Shown here: positions 7,688 through 15,636 of the stretch, piece after piece
Layout: each line of letters begins with the position of its first letter
Numbering within the stretch: position 1 is the stretch's first letter
NCBI GenBank assembly: GCA_023390815.1
Contig: JAEWCC010000065.1
Span: forward strand, 1-64,000
Direction: 5' to 3'
DNA from: Bacillota bacterium
GTDB lineage: Bacteria; Bacillota; Clostridia; Christensenellales; SZUA-584
DNA length: 64,000 nucleotides
Made by a program: the position numbers and the translations under genes
The notes under the pieces: model-generated
Database searches by the model: none
What the model was told of the DNA's origin: nothing
What the model saw: only the letters and a program-made list of their open reading frames with translations

Positions 7688-9034
7688 CTATTTCTCTAAC
7701 TTTTTCGGTACAGTCAGTTCCGCCATGATGGATGGCCTGCGGATCACAAACTCCGGATAAGCCTGGTTGCCATGCTCACCGATATCAAGGCCTTCAATCT
7801 CTTCCTTGAGTTTCACCCGAATGCCGAGCGTCACTTTAATCAGGAACCATACGAGCAGCGAAGCGCCGAATACGAAACCGGCTACCGCCAGCACACCGAG
7901 GCCCTGGGTGCCGAGCAGCGTCATGCCGCCGCCGTTGAACAAGCCGTTCGCACCAGCCACGCCGTTCGCTTCCGAGATCGCCGCATCGCTGAACAGTCCA
8001 ACGAACAACGTACCCAATACGCCGCATGCCAGATGAACCGAAGTTGCGCCAACCGGGTCGTCAATACGAATGACGTCGAAGAACCGAACTGCCAGCACCA
8101 CCACGACGCCCGCAACCGCACCGATGATGATCGCGCTCGTTACGCTCACATATGCGCAGCCCGCCGTGATAGCCACAAGGCCCGCGAGACAGCCGTTGAT
8201 CGTCATGCCAAGATCCGGCTTGCCGATGATGATCCACGAGGCCGCCGTGGACGTAAGCACCGCCACGATCGCCGAGGTGTTCGTCGTCATCAGAACGTGC
8301 GATATCGCACCCGGATTTGCCGCCATGGTGGAGCCGGGGTTAAACCCAAACCAGCCGAGCCACAGCACGAACAAACCGATCGTCGCAATGGGCATATTGT
8401 GGCCGGGGATCGCGTTGATCTGCTTGCCGGGGCCGTATTTGCCGAAGCGGGGCCCTAAGAGGAGTACACCCGCAAGTGCCGCCCAGCCGCCTACCGAGTG
8501 AACAACCGTAGAACCTGCGAAGTCCTGGAAGCCCATCGATGCGAGCCAGCCGCCGCCCCAGATCCAATGGCCCACGATCGGGTAGATAACCAAGGTCAGA
8601 ATAAACGAGAAAACGATGAACGAGATATACTTGATACGTTCCGCTACCGCACCGGAGACGATCGTCGCCGCTGTGCCGCAGAACACCAGCTGGAAGAAGA
8701 ACTTCGCCCAGAACGGCACGCCCGTCCAGCTGATCGCGGAGTACACGCCCTGATACGCTTCGCCTACCGCGGGGGAATTGTCCGCGCCGCTTGCCATAAA
8801 CAAGCCTTTAAGGCCGATAAAGCCGTTGCCGTCGCCGAACATGAGGCCCCATCCCAAAACGAGGAAGCCCAGCGAGGAGACCGCGAATACAATGAAGTTC
8901 TTCGAGAGGATATTAACCGTGTTTTTTGACCTCGCGAAGCCGCTCTCCACCATGGCGAACCCCAGGTTCATGAAGAAGACGAGCATCCCCGCGACCAATA
9001 CCCATAGGGTATCCAGCGTCACTTGATTGTCCAT
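7688..9034 (-). CDS. amt: Ammonium transporter Amt (second copy)
   Basis: 448 residues from the ATG at 9034, which has GGAGG seven bases upstream. The open frame runs on to 9121, but that extension crosses the leader hairpin and is not likely translated. Amt features: AMVESGF near the start, the pore His motifs STVVHSVGG and TSVHLACG, and a cytoplasmic C-terminal tail with EHGNQAYPEF. It transports ammonium and pairs with the downstream GlnK. It is about 37 residues longer than the first copy. Confidence 0.95.
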   Translation of the reverse strand: MDNQVTLDTLWVLVAGMLVFFMNLGFAMVESGFARSKNTVNILSKNFIVFAVSSLGFLVLGWGLMFGDGNGFIGLKGLFMASGADNSPAVGEAYQGVYSAISWTGVPFWAKFFFQLVFCGTAATIVSGAVAERIKYISFIVFSFILTLVIYPIVGHWIWGGGWLASMGFQDFAGSTVVHSVGGWAALAGVLLLGPRFGKYGPGKQINAIPGHNMPIATIGLFVLWLGWFGFNPGSTMAANPGAISHVLMTTNTSAIVAVLTSTAASWIIIGKPDLGMTINGCLAGLVAITAGCAYVSVTSAIIIGAVAGVVVVLAVRFFDVIRIDDPVGATSVHLACGVLGTLFVGLFSDAAISEANGVAGANGLFNGGGMTLLGTQGLGVLAVAGFVFGASLLVWFLIKVTLGIRVKLKEEIEGLDIGEHGNQAYPEFVIRRPSIMAELTVPKKLEK

Positions 9035-9063
9035 ACAAACCTCCATACTCAAAATATAATTTA

Positions 9064-9106
9064 TAAAAAAACAAAGCCCAAACACGATAGAGGTTCGTCT
9101 TTGAGC
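9064..9106 (-). promoter_or_regulatory. Second leader hairpin of amt copy 2 (attenuator-like)
   Basis: GCTCAAAGACGA (plus 9095-9106) pairs with TCGTGTTTGGGC (plus 9076-9087) with one G-G mismatch, followed on the minus strand by TTTGTTTTTTT. The 17-nt 5' arm is identical to that before the first amt, although the 3' arm has drifted, which argues the 5' arm itself is selected. Confidence 0.7.
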
Positions 9107-9192
9107 CTTCTTTGTTATCATTATTCATTTTCCGGCGTCATGGCCGCTTGATTTAATCGTAAGCTGGCCGGCAGCCTCGCTGCCGGAGAAAC

Positions 9193-9235
9193 AAAAAGGA
9201 ACGATTTTAAGCCAAATTGGCAACGTCATCGTTCC
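9193..9235 (-). promoter_or_regulatory. First leader hairpin of amt copy 2
   Basis: GGAACGAT (read on the minus strand from 9235) pairs with ATCGTTCC, enclosing a GCCAATTTGGC hairpin, total 38 nt, then five U. Same length and placement as the equivalent element of the first amt gene. Confidence 0.65.
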
Positions 9236-9241
9236 AAAACC

Positions 9242-9317
9242 AATGTATCATATGCCCGGTAAAAATGCAAGTGATATTATTCAAAATTGCATTTTTCATT
9301 TTGTATCCTGCATTTTA
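9242..9317 (-). promoter_or_regulatory. Promoter and TGCATTTT boxes of amt copy 2
   Basis: Minus-strand TTGCAT (plus 9265-9270), 17 bases, TACATT (plus 9242-9247). Half-sites AAATGCA or TGCATTT lie at plus 9263-9270, 9288-9296 and 9308-9316. Arrangement parallels the first amt promoter. Confidence 0.6.
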
Positions 9318-9405
9318 CGAAAAACGGTCCGGCATTCGCTAGACTTTACATATTTTAATAATTTCTTATAGTATTGTATAGAATGATGGCATTGGGGGAT
9401 TTCAT

Positions 9406-9627
9406 ATGAACTACGGTATCAACTCTTCCCGTTTTAAACAGATCGAAATCGAATTTGAACAGGAACTTAAGCGCCGCAGGAACAACCCGCCCACAGCCGA
9501 CGCTTCGGACGGATTTGTGCATCCCAAAATGCCGGAGCCGCTTCCGCATTGTCCGCAATGTGGCACGGCGGTCGCGCCGGGCGCAAAACGATGCATGCGC
9601 TACGGCACAAGCCTTGTCCGCAAATAA
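9406..9627 (+). CDS. Small zinc-ribbon-like protein with a lost cysteine
   Basis: 73 residues. The N-terminal half is charged and probably helical (FEQELKRRR). The C-terminal half reads HCPQCGTAVAPGAKRCMRYG, a double-zinc-ribbon type knuckle in which the fourth metal ligand, normally Cys in CxxCG, is Tyr. GGGGGAT precedes the ATG, and TTTACA at 9345 with TAGTAT at 9369 may be its promoter. Zinc binding would be weakened. Function unknown; it lies alone, just upstream of the glyS leader. Confidence 0.6.
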   Translation: MNYGINSSRFKQIEIEFEQELKRRRNNPPTADASDGFVHPKMPEPLPHCPQCGTAVAPGAKRCMRYGTSLVRK

Positions 9628-9636
9628 AAAGGGTTC

Positions 9637-9665
9637 TTGCACTCTTTTCACTTCTTTGATAATAT
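9637..9665 (+). promoter_or_regulatory. Promoter of the glyS T-box transcript
   Basis: TTGCAC at 9637-9642, 17-base spacer, TATAAT-like TAATAT at 9660-9665. Transcription would start near 9672, at the beginning of the T-box leader. Confidence 0.7.
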
Positions 9666-9671
9666 GATAGA

Positions 9672-9884
9672 AAAATATCGTTCCGGGCAAAGAGCATGAA
9701 CGGCCAATCAGCCGGCAAAGCGACGCGGGGAGGGTGAAAGCCCGCGGCGGCGGGAAGTTCGTGGGCGCTTGACTGAAAGCCGGAAGTTTCGAGGAGGGTA
9801 TGCTTTAAAGGCGTACCAACCAGGGTGGAACCGCGGAAAGTCACTTTTCGTCCCTGAGAGGATGAACAGCGGCTTTTTATTTTT
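9672..9884 (+). promoter_or_regulatory. T-box leader of glyS
   Basis: The T-box core AGGGTGGAACCGCG is at 9822-9835. It is preceded by a GC-rich stem I region (9690-9790) and followed by a stem and a T-rich tract at 9874-9886. T-box RNAs bind uncharged tRNA and antiterminate, so the downstream synthetase is induced when charged tRNA-Gly is scarce. I could not fix the specifier triplet by eye; glycine is inferred from the downstream gene. Confidence 0.9.
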
Positions 9885-9905
9885 ATCAGCAAATCGGAGG
9901 AGACT

Positions 9906-11294
9906 ATGAAAAAGGATAAGCAGACGATGGAGCGCATCGTGGCGCTCTGCAAAAACCGGGGCTTCGTGTACCCCGGCTCAGACATCTACGGCGGCCTCGC
10001 GAACTCGTGGGACTACGGCCCGCTGGGTGTGGAGTTCAAGAACAACGTGAAACAGGCGTGGTGGAAGAAGTTCGTCAAGGAATGCCCGTACAACGTCGGC
10101 CTCGACGCGGCCATTCTGATGAACCCGCAGGTTTGGGTAGCCTCCGGCCATGTGGGCGGTTTTTCGGACCCGCTGATGGACTGCAAGGAGTGCAAGGCGC
10201 GCTGGCGCGCCGACCAGCTCATCGAGGACTACGCGGCCAAGAAGGGGCTGGATGTCGCCACCGCGGCGATGCAGACCTCCGATATGGAAGCATTCATCGA
10301 GAAGAAGGGCATCAACTGCCCGACGTGCGGCAAGCACAACTTCACGAACATCCGCAAGTTCAACCTCATGTTCAAGACGTTTCAGGGCGTCACCGAGGAC
10401 AGCGCAAACCAGATTTACCTGCGCCCCGAGACCGCGCAGGGCATCTTCGTCAACTTCAAGAACGTGCAGCGCACCACGCGCAAGCGCCTGCCTTTCGGTA
10501 TCGGTCAGATCGGCAAGTCGTTCCGCAACGAGATCACGCCGGGCAACTTCATATTCCGCATCCGCGAGTTCGAGCAGATGGAGCTGGAGTTCTTTTGCAC
10601 GCCCGCCGAGGAGATGCAGTGGTTCAACTACTGGAAGAACTTCTGCCACAACTGGCTGCTGTCGCTCGGCATGACGCCGGAGAACATCAAGCTGCGCGAC
10701 CACGACGCGGAGGAGCTTTCGCACTACAGCAACGCGACGACGGACATCGAGTACCTGTTCCCGTTCGGCTGGGGCGAGCTGTGGGGCATCGCGGACCGCA
10801 CGGACTTCGACTTAAAATCGCACCAGACCACCTCGGGCCAGAGCCTCGAGTATGTCGATCCGGTCACGAACGAGAAGTTCCTGCCGTACTGCATCGAGCC
10901 CTCCCTCGGCGCAGACCGCGTCACGCTCGCGTTCCTCTGCGACGCGTACGACGAAGAGCAGCTCGAGAACGACTCGCGCGTGGTGCTGCGCCTCTCCCCC
11001 GTGCTCGCGCCGTTCAAAGCCGCCGTGCTGCCGCTGCAAAAGCAGCTTAACGACAAGGCACAGGAGGTCTACGACATGCTCTTAAAGGAGCACATGGTGG
11101 ATTTCGACACGACGGGCAGCATTGGCAAGCGCTACCGCCGTCAGGACGAGATCGGCACGCCGGTATGCATCACGGTGGACTTCGACACGCTCGAAACCGG
11201 CACCGTCACCGTGCGTGACCGCGACACCATGCAGCAGACGCGCATGGAGATCGGCCAGCTGAGCGCGTACATCGGGGATTTAGTGAAATTCTAG
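9906..11294 (+). CDS. glyS: Glycyl-tRNA synthetase, single-chain class II type
   Basis: 462 residues, the dimeric (alpha2) form found in many Clostridia rather than the GlyQ/GlyS tetramer. It charges tRNA-Gly using ATP. The sequence shows NRGFVYPGSDIYGG near the N-terminus, a zinc knuckle CPTCGKHNF near 138, motif 2 with FRNEITP, motif 3 GADRVTLAF and a C-terminal anticodon-binding domain. CGGAGGAGACT precedes the ATG at 9906. Alone in its transcript, behind the T-box and ended by the bidirectional terminator near 11.4 kb. Confidence 0.96.
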   Translation: MKKDKQTMERIVALCKNRGFVYPGSDIYGGLANSWDYGPLGVEFKNNVKQAWWKKFVKECPYNVGLDAAILMNPQVWVASGHVGGFSDPLMDCKECKARWRADQLIEDYAAKKGLDVATAAMQTSDMEAFIEKKGINCPTCGKHNFTNIRKFNLMFKTFQGVTEDSANQIYLRPETAQGIFVNFKNVQRTTRKRLPFGIGQIGKSFRNEITPGNFIFRIREFEQMELEFFCTPAEEMQWFNYWKNFCHNWLLSLGMTPENIKLRDHDAEELSHYSNATTDIEYLFPFGWGELWGIADRTDFDLKSHQTTSGQSLEYVDPVTNEKFLPYCIEPSLGADRVTLAFLCDAYDEEQLENDSRVVLRLSPVLAPFKAAVLPLQKQLNDKAQEVYDMLLKEHMVDFDTTGSIGKRYRRQDEIGTPVCITVDFDTLETGTVTVRDRDTMQQTRMEIGQLSAYIGDLVKF

Positions 11295-11317
11295 GTTTTA
11301 ATATGGTTGGGTTTACG

Positions 11318-11384
11318 ACAGGGGGCGCTGCCCCCTGTACCCCCGCCAAAGCTTAACGCCACAGTGCGGCGTTAAGGCCTTTGG
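11318..11384. repeat. Twin-hairpin intergenic repeat-like element
   Basis: ACAGGGGGC/GCCCCCTGT (11318-11338) is a perfect 9-bp hairpin and is followed by ACCCCCGCC, then CCAAAG-CTTAACGCC pairing with GGCGTTAAG-CCTTTGG (11347-11384). Such back-to-back GC-rich stems after genes resemble the dispersed intergenic palindromes common in clostridial genomes. Only one copy is in the window. Confidence 0.5.
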
Positions 11385-11393
11385 AAACCTTCG

Positions 11394-11416
11394 AAAAACG
11401 CCGCATGGCGTTTTTT
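11394..11416. terminator. Bidirectional terminator between glyS and the deacetylase
   Basis: AAAAACGCC (11394-11402) and GGCGTTTTT (11407-11415) pair around GCAT. A and T runs on both sides serve glyS from the left and the convergent polysaccharide deacetylase from the right. Confidence 0.85.
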
Positions 11417-11428
11417 AATTATATAGGC

Positions 11429-12415
11429 TCAGCCGCCCGCCGCAAGCGCCTCGCTGACCGTGCCCAGCCTGAACTTCGCTTTGAGCGCCGCGATATACCG
11501 CGATACCGAGGGCGCGTCGTATTTGTTGAAATGCTGCAGCGAGATCGAACCCGCCGCCGTCTTCTTGATGATGTATCGGGCAACGCGCGCGCCCGCGTTG
11601 CTCTTATGCCGCCGGTATACGCCCGTAAAGGTGTCGCTGCTCCAGTAGATCAGCTTATACCCGATGGCGTTAAACAGCCGCCGCACGCGTGTATTTGCGC
11701 TGCCGCCCGGCGCGCGCGCGATCTTGGGGATCTGATAATTGTCGCCCAGCACCCGGCGCGCGGTCTCGTTCCATTGATTGATATCCTTGATAATCTTCTC
11801 GTTACTGTAGCCGTTCAGCGAATGATGCGACATCGTATGGTACGCAATCTCATGGCCGTCCGCCACAGCCTGCCGCCAAAGCGCCGGGTATATCTTCAGG
11901 CATGCCCCGATGATGAAGAAGGTGCAATGCACGTCGTTCTTGCGCAGGCAGGCAAGTATTGTTTCGATCGATGCTTTGCTGTAGCCGTCGTCGAACGTCA
12001 GGCAGACGATGCCGGAGTTTGGCAGGCGCTTGATCTGCGCGGGTGAAGGCGCGCTTGTGGGGATATTGGGCAGCTTAATCTCCGGGCTCCCGGGTTCAGG
12101 CGTGACCGGCACGGCCGCAGGCGAAGCCGCGGGCTCCGGTTCAGGCAGCGGGGTCTGCGCTGTCTCTAAGGCAGTCGGCTCCGGCGTGATTACGGGCGTC
12201 TGTTCCGGCGTCAACGAAGGTTCGGGTGTCGGCTCCGGCGTCAGCCCGGGAGTCGGCAAGGGTTCGCTCGTCGGGGAAGGCGCTGGCTCCGGAGCCGGTT
12301 CCTCTGCCGTTTGCACCACTTCGCCTTCGGCTGCGTGTACGGCATCCGCTTTCCCGAACGGAAACGCCATCATCAGAACCAATACGATTACCACCACAAA
12401 TTTCACCCTGGCCAT
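11429..12415 (-). CDS. Exported polysaccharide deacetylase (NodB family, CE4)
   Basis: 328 residues: signal peptide to about residue 28, a Pro/Glu/Thr-rich linker (30-128) of the wall-spanning kind, then a NodB domain. Motif 1 TFDDGY is at 140-145 and supplies the catalytic base and metal Asp; motif 2 HTMSHHSL at 193-200 supplies metal His; motif 3 RAPGGS is at 234-239. It probably removes acetyl groups from peptidoglycan or another surface glycan outside the membrane. GGGAGGG precedes the ATG. The transcript is single-gene, ended by the terminator at 11.4 kb. Substrate not determinable. Confidence 0.9.
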   Translation of the reverse strand: MARVKFVVVIVLVLMMAFPFGKADAVHAAEGEVVQTAEEPAPEPAPSPTSEPLPTPGLTPEPTPEPSLTPEQTPVITPEPTALETAQTPLPEPEPAASPAAVPVTPEPGSPEIKLPNIPTSAPSPAQIKRLPNSGIVCLTFDDGYSKASIETILACLRKNDVHCTFFIIGACLKIYPALWRQAVADGHEIAYHTMSHHSLNGYSNEKIIKDINQWNETARRVLGDNYQIPKIARAPGGSANTRVRRLFNAIGYKLIYWSSDTFTGVYRRHKSNAGARVARYIIKKTAAGSISLQHFNKYDAPSVSRYIAALKAKFRLGTVSEALAAGG

Positions 12416-12538
12416 CCGTCACACCCTCCCGGTTATTCAATGAGATGAATGCCTTCATCCACTGGTATATATGTGGCAGGGTATGACGATATGCATATAG
12501 CCGGAATTTCAAACACGTGGCAGGCGGGGCCTATTCCT

Positions 12539-12579
12539 CCAGCCTATTCTTTTTATTTCCGAGAGGTTTTATAGGCTGG
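12539..12579. other. Inverted repeat in the deacetylase/SDR intergenic region
   Basis: CCAGCCTAT (12539-12547) and ATAGGCTGG (12571-12579) pair across a 23-base loop. It lies between the divergent deacetylase and SDR genes and could be a regulatory or structural site. An extended -10 (TGGTATTAT, about 12617-12625) of the SDR gene lies downstream. Confidence 0.35.
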
Positions 12580-12656
12580 TATAGACCATATATCCATTCC
12601 CTTTGCGCGCCATTCATGGTATTATGATCCAGATAACGGATTCAGGGGGGGACTTT

Positions 12657-13856
12657 ATGCTGATTGAAAAATGCGGTCTTACGCCGTCCGCGCTGCAAGG
12701 CAAGACAATTATCCTTACCGGGGGCGGCGGCGGCATCGGCCTGGAAACGACCCGCGCACTCGTTTGGCTGGGCGCGAATGTGATCATCGCCGAGATCGAT
12801 GCCGATAAGGGCAAAACCGCTGCGGATACAGCCAATCATGACACAAGCAGCGCACGTGCGGAAAGCTATATCATAGACCTCTCTGACGAGATGCAAATTC
12901 AGGCCTTAGTCCGCTACGCGCAACAGAAATACGGCTTTGTGGACGCGGTGATCAACAACGCCGCGTATGTCGCGGTCGGCGCGGTAGAGGATGTCGCCGC
13001 CCCGGTTTGGGATAAAAGCTATGCCGTCAACTTCCGTGCGCCGCTGCGGCTTGCCCAGCTGCTGCTGCCCGATATGAAAACGAAAGACAGCGGAGCGATC
13101 CTCTTCGTATCGTCGTCCGGCGCGGCCCCTTATATGGGCGCATATGAGGTATTTAAAACCTCGCAGGTGGAGCTCAGCAACACGCTCGCGGCGGAGCTGG
13201 ATGACACAAAGGTTCATGCCTTCACCATCGGCCCCGGCCTCGTGAAGACTGAGACCGCGATGAACGGCATCGAGAAGATCGCCGCGCTCATGGGCATGTC
13301 CACCGAGGCGTTCTATCAGATGAACGAAAAGCATATGCTGAGCGCAGAAGAAGCGGGCACAGGCTTTGCGCTCGCGGTGGTCTTCGCGGAAAAGTACCGC
13401 GGACAAGAGATATCCTCCATACAGGCGCTCTCGGACGCAGGACTGTATTCCGGCAATGCGGAAGAAACCGAAAAGAAAGAAACATCGGCAAGCGATGGCG
13501 CGGAACTTGCGGCGCTCATCCCTCAGGCCGCGGATACGTACTTCGAGCAGTACGAAGGCTGGCTTAAGCGAAACTTATTCGAGCGGCAGTGGGTGCTGCG
13601 CGATTTCAAGAAGTACGCGGGTTACTCCGCCGAGCAGTTCAAAGCGCGCATCGAGGACGCCCGCAAGCTGGCGCAACATGGCGACTTCGGCTGCCTCGCG
13701 GCCTTTCAGGGCGATTTTATGAAGCTGGCGGAATATTACCGGCATCAATACAAGCTGCTGCAAGGCTTCGAGAAGGATCCGAAAAAGCTCAAGGAAAACC
13801 TCGCGGTCATTGAAGGGTGGATCGACGTCGCCGAGCGCATCGTCGGTTTGCTGTAG
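12657..13856 (+). CDS. Short-chain dehydrogenase with an extra C-terminal domain
   Basis: 399 residues from the ATG at 12657, which follows a G-rich site; an in-frame ATG 18 codons earlier lacks one. Residues 1-250 are a classical SDR: nucleotide loop TGGGGGIG (21-28), NNAA (100-103), catalytic Ser at about 152-154 and YEVFK with Tyr163 and Lys167. From about 290 to the end is a helical charged domain (ERQWVLRDFKKYAGYS) that SDRs usually lack. The substrate is unknown. The following small genes are closely spaced and may share the transcript. Confidence 0.85.
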   Translation: MLIEKCGLTPSALQGKTIILTGGGGGIGLETTRALVWLGANVIIAEIDADKGKTAADTANHDTSSARAESYIIDLSDEMQIQALVRYAQQKYGFVDAVINNAAYVAVGAVEDVAAPVWDKSYAVNFRAPLRLAQLLLPDMKTKDSGAILFVSSSGAAPYMGAYEVFKTSQVELSNTLAAELDDTKVHAFTIGPGLVKTETAMNGIEKIAALMGMSTEAFYQMNEKHMLSAEEAGTGFALAVVFAEKYRGQEISSIQALSDAGLYSGNAEETEKKETSASDGAELAALIPQAADTYFEQYEGWLKRNLFERQWVLRDFKKYAGYSAEQFKARIEDARKLAQHGDFGCLAAFQGDFMKLAEYYRHQYKLLQGFEKDPKKLKENLAVIEGWIDVAERIVGLL

Positions 13857-13874
13857 GCTGACAACGAGGCAACC

Positions 13875-14324
13875 ATGAATATGAAACGGGAAAAATTAAA
13901 CGAATACTATAGCATTCATGATCATGAGGTTAAATCCTACACGGTGGATATTGGGCGTCATGCCATTTGCCTGAATACCGATTACTGCGGGAAGGAGAGC
14001 GCGGTCATCCGGTTTGAAGGTCTTCTTGGACATCGGTTTGAATACGTTCTCCATTGGCAGAACGTCATCCTATGCATTATCGAAATCTCCGCCGCTTCTT
14101 TTATCGAAGAGGAAAAGGAGTTTCTTGGCATCGCTTCACAGTATGCATTTCCCGCTGGGTTGCGGCGCGTCTCTGAACTGCAGTCGTATTTAGAACAGAA
14201 CGGTTACAGGGTATTTTGTATTGATTCTGCAATCGGCCTAAGCGGTTTTGTCATTGCGAAAGATATCTCCATTACGATTTCGCCAGTCGTTTTGGATAAG
14301 GAGAAGGACGCTCATGATGCTTGA
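13875..14324 (+). CDS. Hypothetical protein
   Basis: 149 residues, no family recognised. Composition is that of a soluble alpha/beta protein, with a hydrophobic central strand VILCIIEISAASF and no signal or membrane segment. GAGGCAACC precedes the ATG. It starts 18 bases after the SDR stop and its end overlaps the start of the next gene by 11 bases, so the block is probably cotranscribed and translationally coupled. Confidence 0.7.
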   Translation: MNMKREKLNEYYSIHDHEVKSYTVDIGRHAICLNTDYCGKESAVIRFEGLLGHRFEYVLHWQNVILCIIEISAASFIEEEKEFLGIASQYAFPAGLRRVSELQSYLEQNGYRVFCIDSAIGLSGFVIAKDISITISPVVLDKEKDAHDA

Positions 14325-14793
14325 ACTGGTCACCCGCCCCGCTTTCCATATCTGCGGCTATGCCACGGAAACCACGCTCGAGGGCAACGACGGTGATATC
14401 GCCGCGCTGTACCGGGACTTCTTCGAGACCGGGAAGGAACACACGCTGCTGCGCCTTCCGGGCTGCCAGAACGGCTACTACGGTCTGGAATGGTATACAG
14501 AAGGGCATCAAAGCTTTTTCTACCTGCTCGGCAAGGCGGTAGACGAGACAGCGGATACTCCGGCAGGCGCGGTCATCAAGCATATCCCCGCCGCACGGTA
14601 CGCCGTTGCGGAAATGCCCGCAGGACGCAATCTGGTGGAGGCATGGACGGAGTTCTTCTATACAGGCATCCCCGGAGCCGGATACGCGCCGAACGCGGAG
14701 CACGGCTTCTACTTCGAATACTATCCCGAGGATGTACACGGTCGATGCGAGCTGTGGACGCCGGTGATCCCTGCGTCAAAGGAGACACCATGA
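14314..14793 (+). CDS. GyrI-like effector-binding domain protein
   Basis: 159 residues beginning MMLELV, with GGAGAAGGA in front of the ATG. The pattern GLEWYTEGHQSFFYLLGKAV, the hydrophobic IPAARYAV segment and the acidic C-terminal FEYYPED resemble the stand-alone GyrI-like / AraC effector-binding fold (SRPBCC-unlike SHS2 type). Such proteins bind small lipophilic or cationic compounds. Its stop overlaps the next ATG (ATGA), so it is coupled to the acetyltransferase. Confidence in the fold is moderate. Confidence 0.7.
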   Translation: MMLELVTRPAFHICGYATETTLEGNDGDIAALYRDFFETGKEHTLLRLPGCQNGYYGLEWYTEGHQSFFYLLGKAVDETADTPAGAVIKHIPAARYAVAEMPAGRNLVEAWTEFFYTGIPGAGYAPNAEHGFYFEYYPEDVHGRCELWTPVIPASKETP

Positions 14794-15302
14794 TTACCCT
14801 AGCCAAGCCAGATGCGGTTTACAAAGCGCCATATCTTGAAATGCTGGAATATTGGAAATCCACCGGGGAACCGTTGGAACCCTGGGTGCTGCGCGAAGAC
14901 GCCTCGGACTTTGACGCGCTGATCCGGCGGCTTGATGATCTTGCCTGCGGCAGTTGCATCAGCAGCATCGTGCCGAGCTCTACCTACTGGATTTGCAACG
15001 ACGAAACCGGCAAAATCGTCGGCGCGGTCAACATCCGCCACTATCTGAACGAGGAACTGCTTCGCGTCTGGGGCAACATCGGCTACGGCATCCGTCCGGA
15101 CGAAAGGAACAAAGGATACGCCACGCGCGCGCTGGCGCTCGCGCTGGACAAATGCCGCGCACTACGGTTAAAGCGCGTGCTGCTTGGGTGCTATAAGGAC
15201 AACGCAGCTTCCGCCCGCGTCATCCAGAAGAACGGCGGCATACTCGAAAATGAGATCGCCGAGGGCGGGAAGACCGTGCAGCGGTACTGGATCGAACTTT
15301 AG
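14790..15302 (+). CDS. GNAT family N-acetyltransferase
   Basis: 170 residues. The acetyl-CoA site motif is GYGIRPDERNKGYATRAL near residue 99, followed by a C-terminal NxAS segment (KDNAASARVIQKNGG) typical of small-molecule GNAT enzymes. The best family resemblance is to YoaA/RimJ-like acetyltransferases that act on amines or peptides. ATGA overlap with the previous gene. Last gene of the block that begins with the SDR. Confidence 0.85.
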   Translation: MITLAKPDAVYKAPYLEMLEYWKSTGEPLEPWVLREDASDFDALIRRLDDLACGSCISSIVPSSTYWICNDETGKIVGAVNIRHYLNEELLRVWGNIGYGIRPDERNKGYATRALALALDKCRALRLKRVLLGCYKDNAASARVIQKNGGILENEIAEGGKTVQRYWIEL

Positions 15303-15303
15303 C

Positions 15304-15555
15304 TCAGCCTTGCAGCCCGTTTTCCTGGCGCTCCATGTTTTCCACAACGATATCAAAGATATCTCCAAGCGTGGTGCAATACTCCAGCACCTTCCACGGC
15401 GTGTTGGTATGATAGTGGATCTTGATCAGCTTATCATCGCCCACCGCCAGCAGACTGTCGCCTTCAATATTGTTACGGATATAATCGTTGATCGCATCCT
15501 CCGAAAGGCCCTGTCCCTCGATTAAAAGCTGGGTATCATATTTGAATTCAAGCAT
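15304..15555 (-). CDS. Stand-alone DAK1_2 (FakA/YloV C-terminal) domain protein
   Basis: 83 residues. GDSLLAVGDDKLIKIHYHTN and the closing VENMERQ match the small domain that follows the Dak kinase domain in YloV/FakA, the fatty-acid kinase catalytic protein. Here it stands alone, with AAGGAGGAG before the ATG. Without the kinase domain it cannot phosphorylate; it may bind a partner such as FakA or a DegV-type acyl carrier. That role is inference. Confidence 0.7.
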   Translation of the reverse strand: MLEFKYDTQLLIEGQGLSEDAINDYIRNNIEGDSLLAVGDDKLIKIHYHTNTPWKVLEYCTTLGDIFDIVVENMERQENGLQG

Positions 15556-15596
15556 GATTGACTCCTCCTTGTGTTTCTATATATATGGGGGCTATT

Positions 15597-15620
15597 AAAA
15601 AAGCCGCTCGAAAGCGGCTT
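15597..15620 (-). terminator. Terminator between two small genes
   Basis: AAGCCGCT (15601-15608) pairs with AGCGGCTT (15613-15620) around CGAA; on the minus strand it is followed by TTTTTT. It ends the 77-codon gene transcript before the DAK1_2 gene. Confidence 0.85.
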
Positions 15621-15636
15621 ATGTACAGATTTGGAA

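Noticed and set aside
9035..9121. N-terminal extension of the second Amt to 9121
   Set aside because: It would translate the leader hairpin and U run; the ATG at 9034 has its own GGAGG site.
10007..11050. 347-codon frame inside glyS
   Set aside because: Overlaps the strongly supported glyS in another frame, is Arg/Ala-rich and has no family features; a GC-rich shadow.
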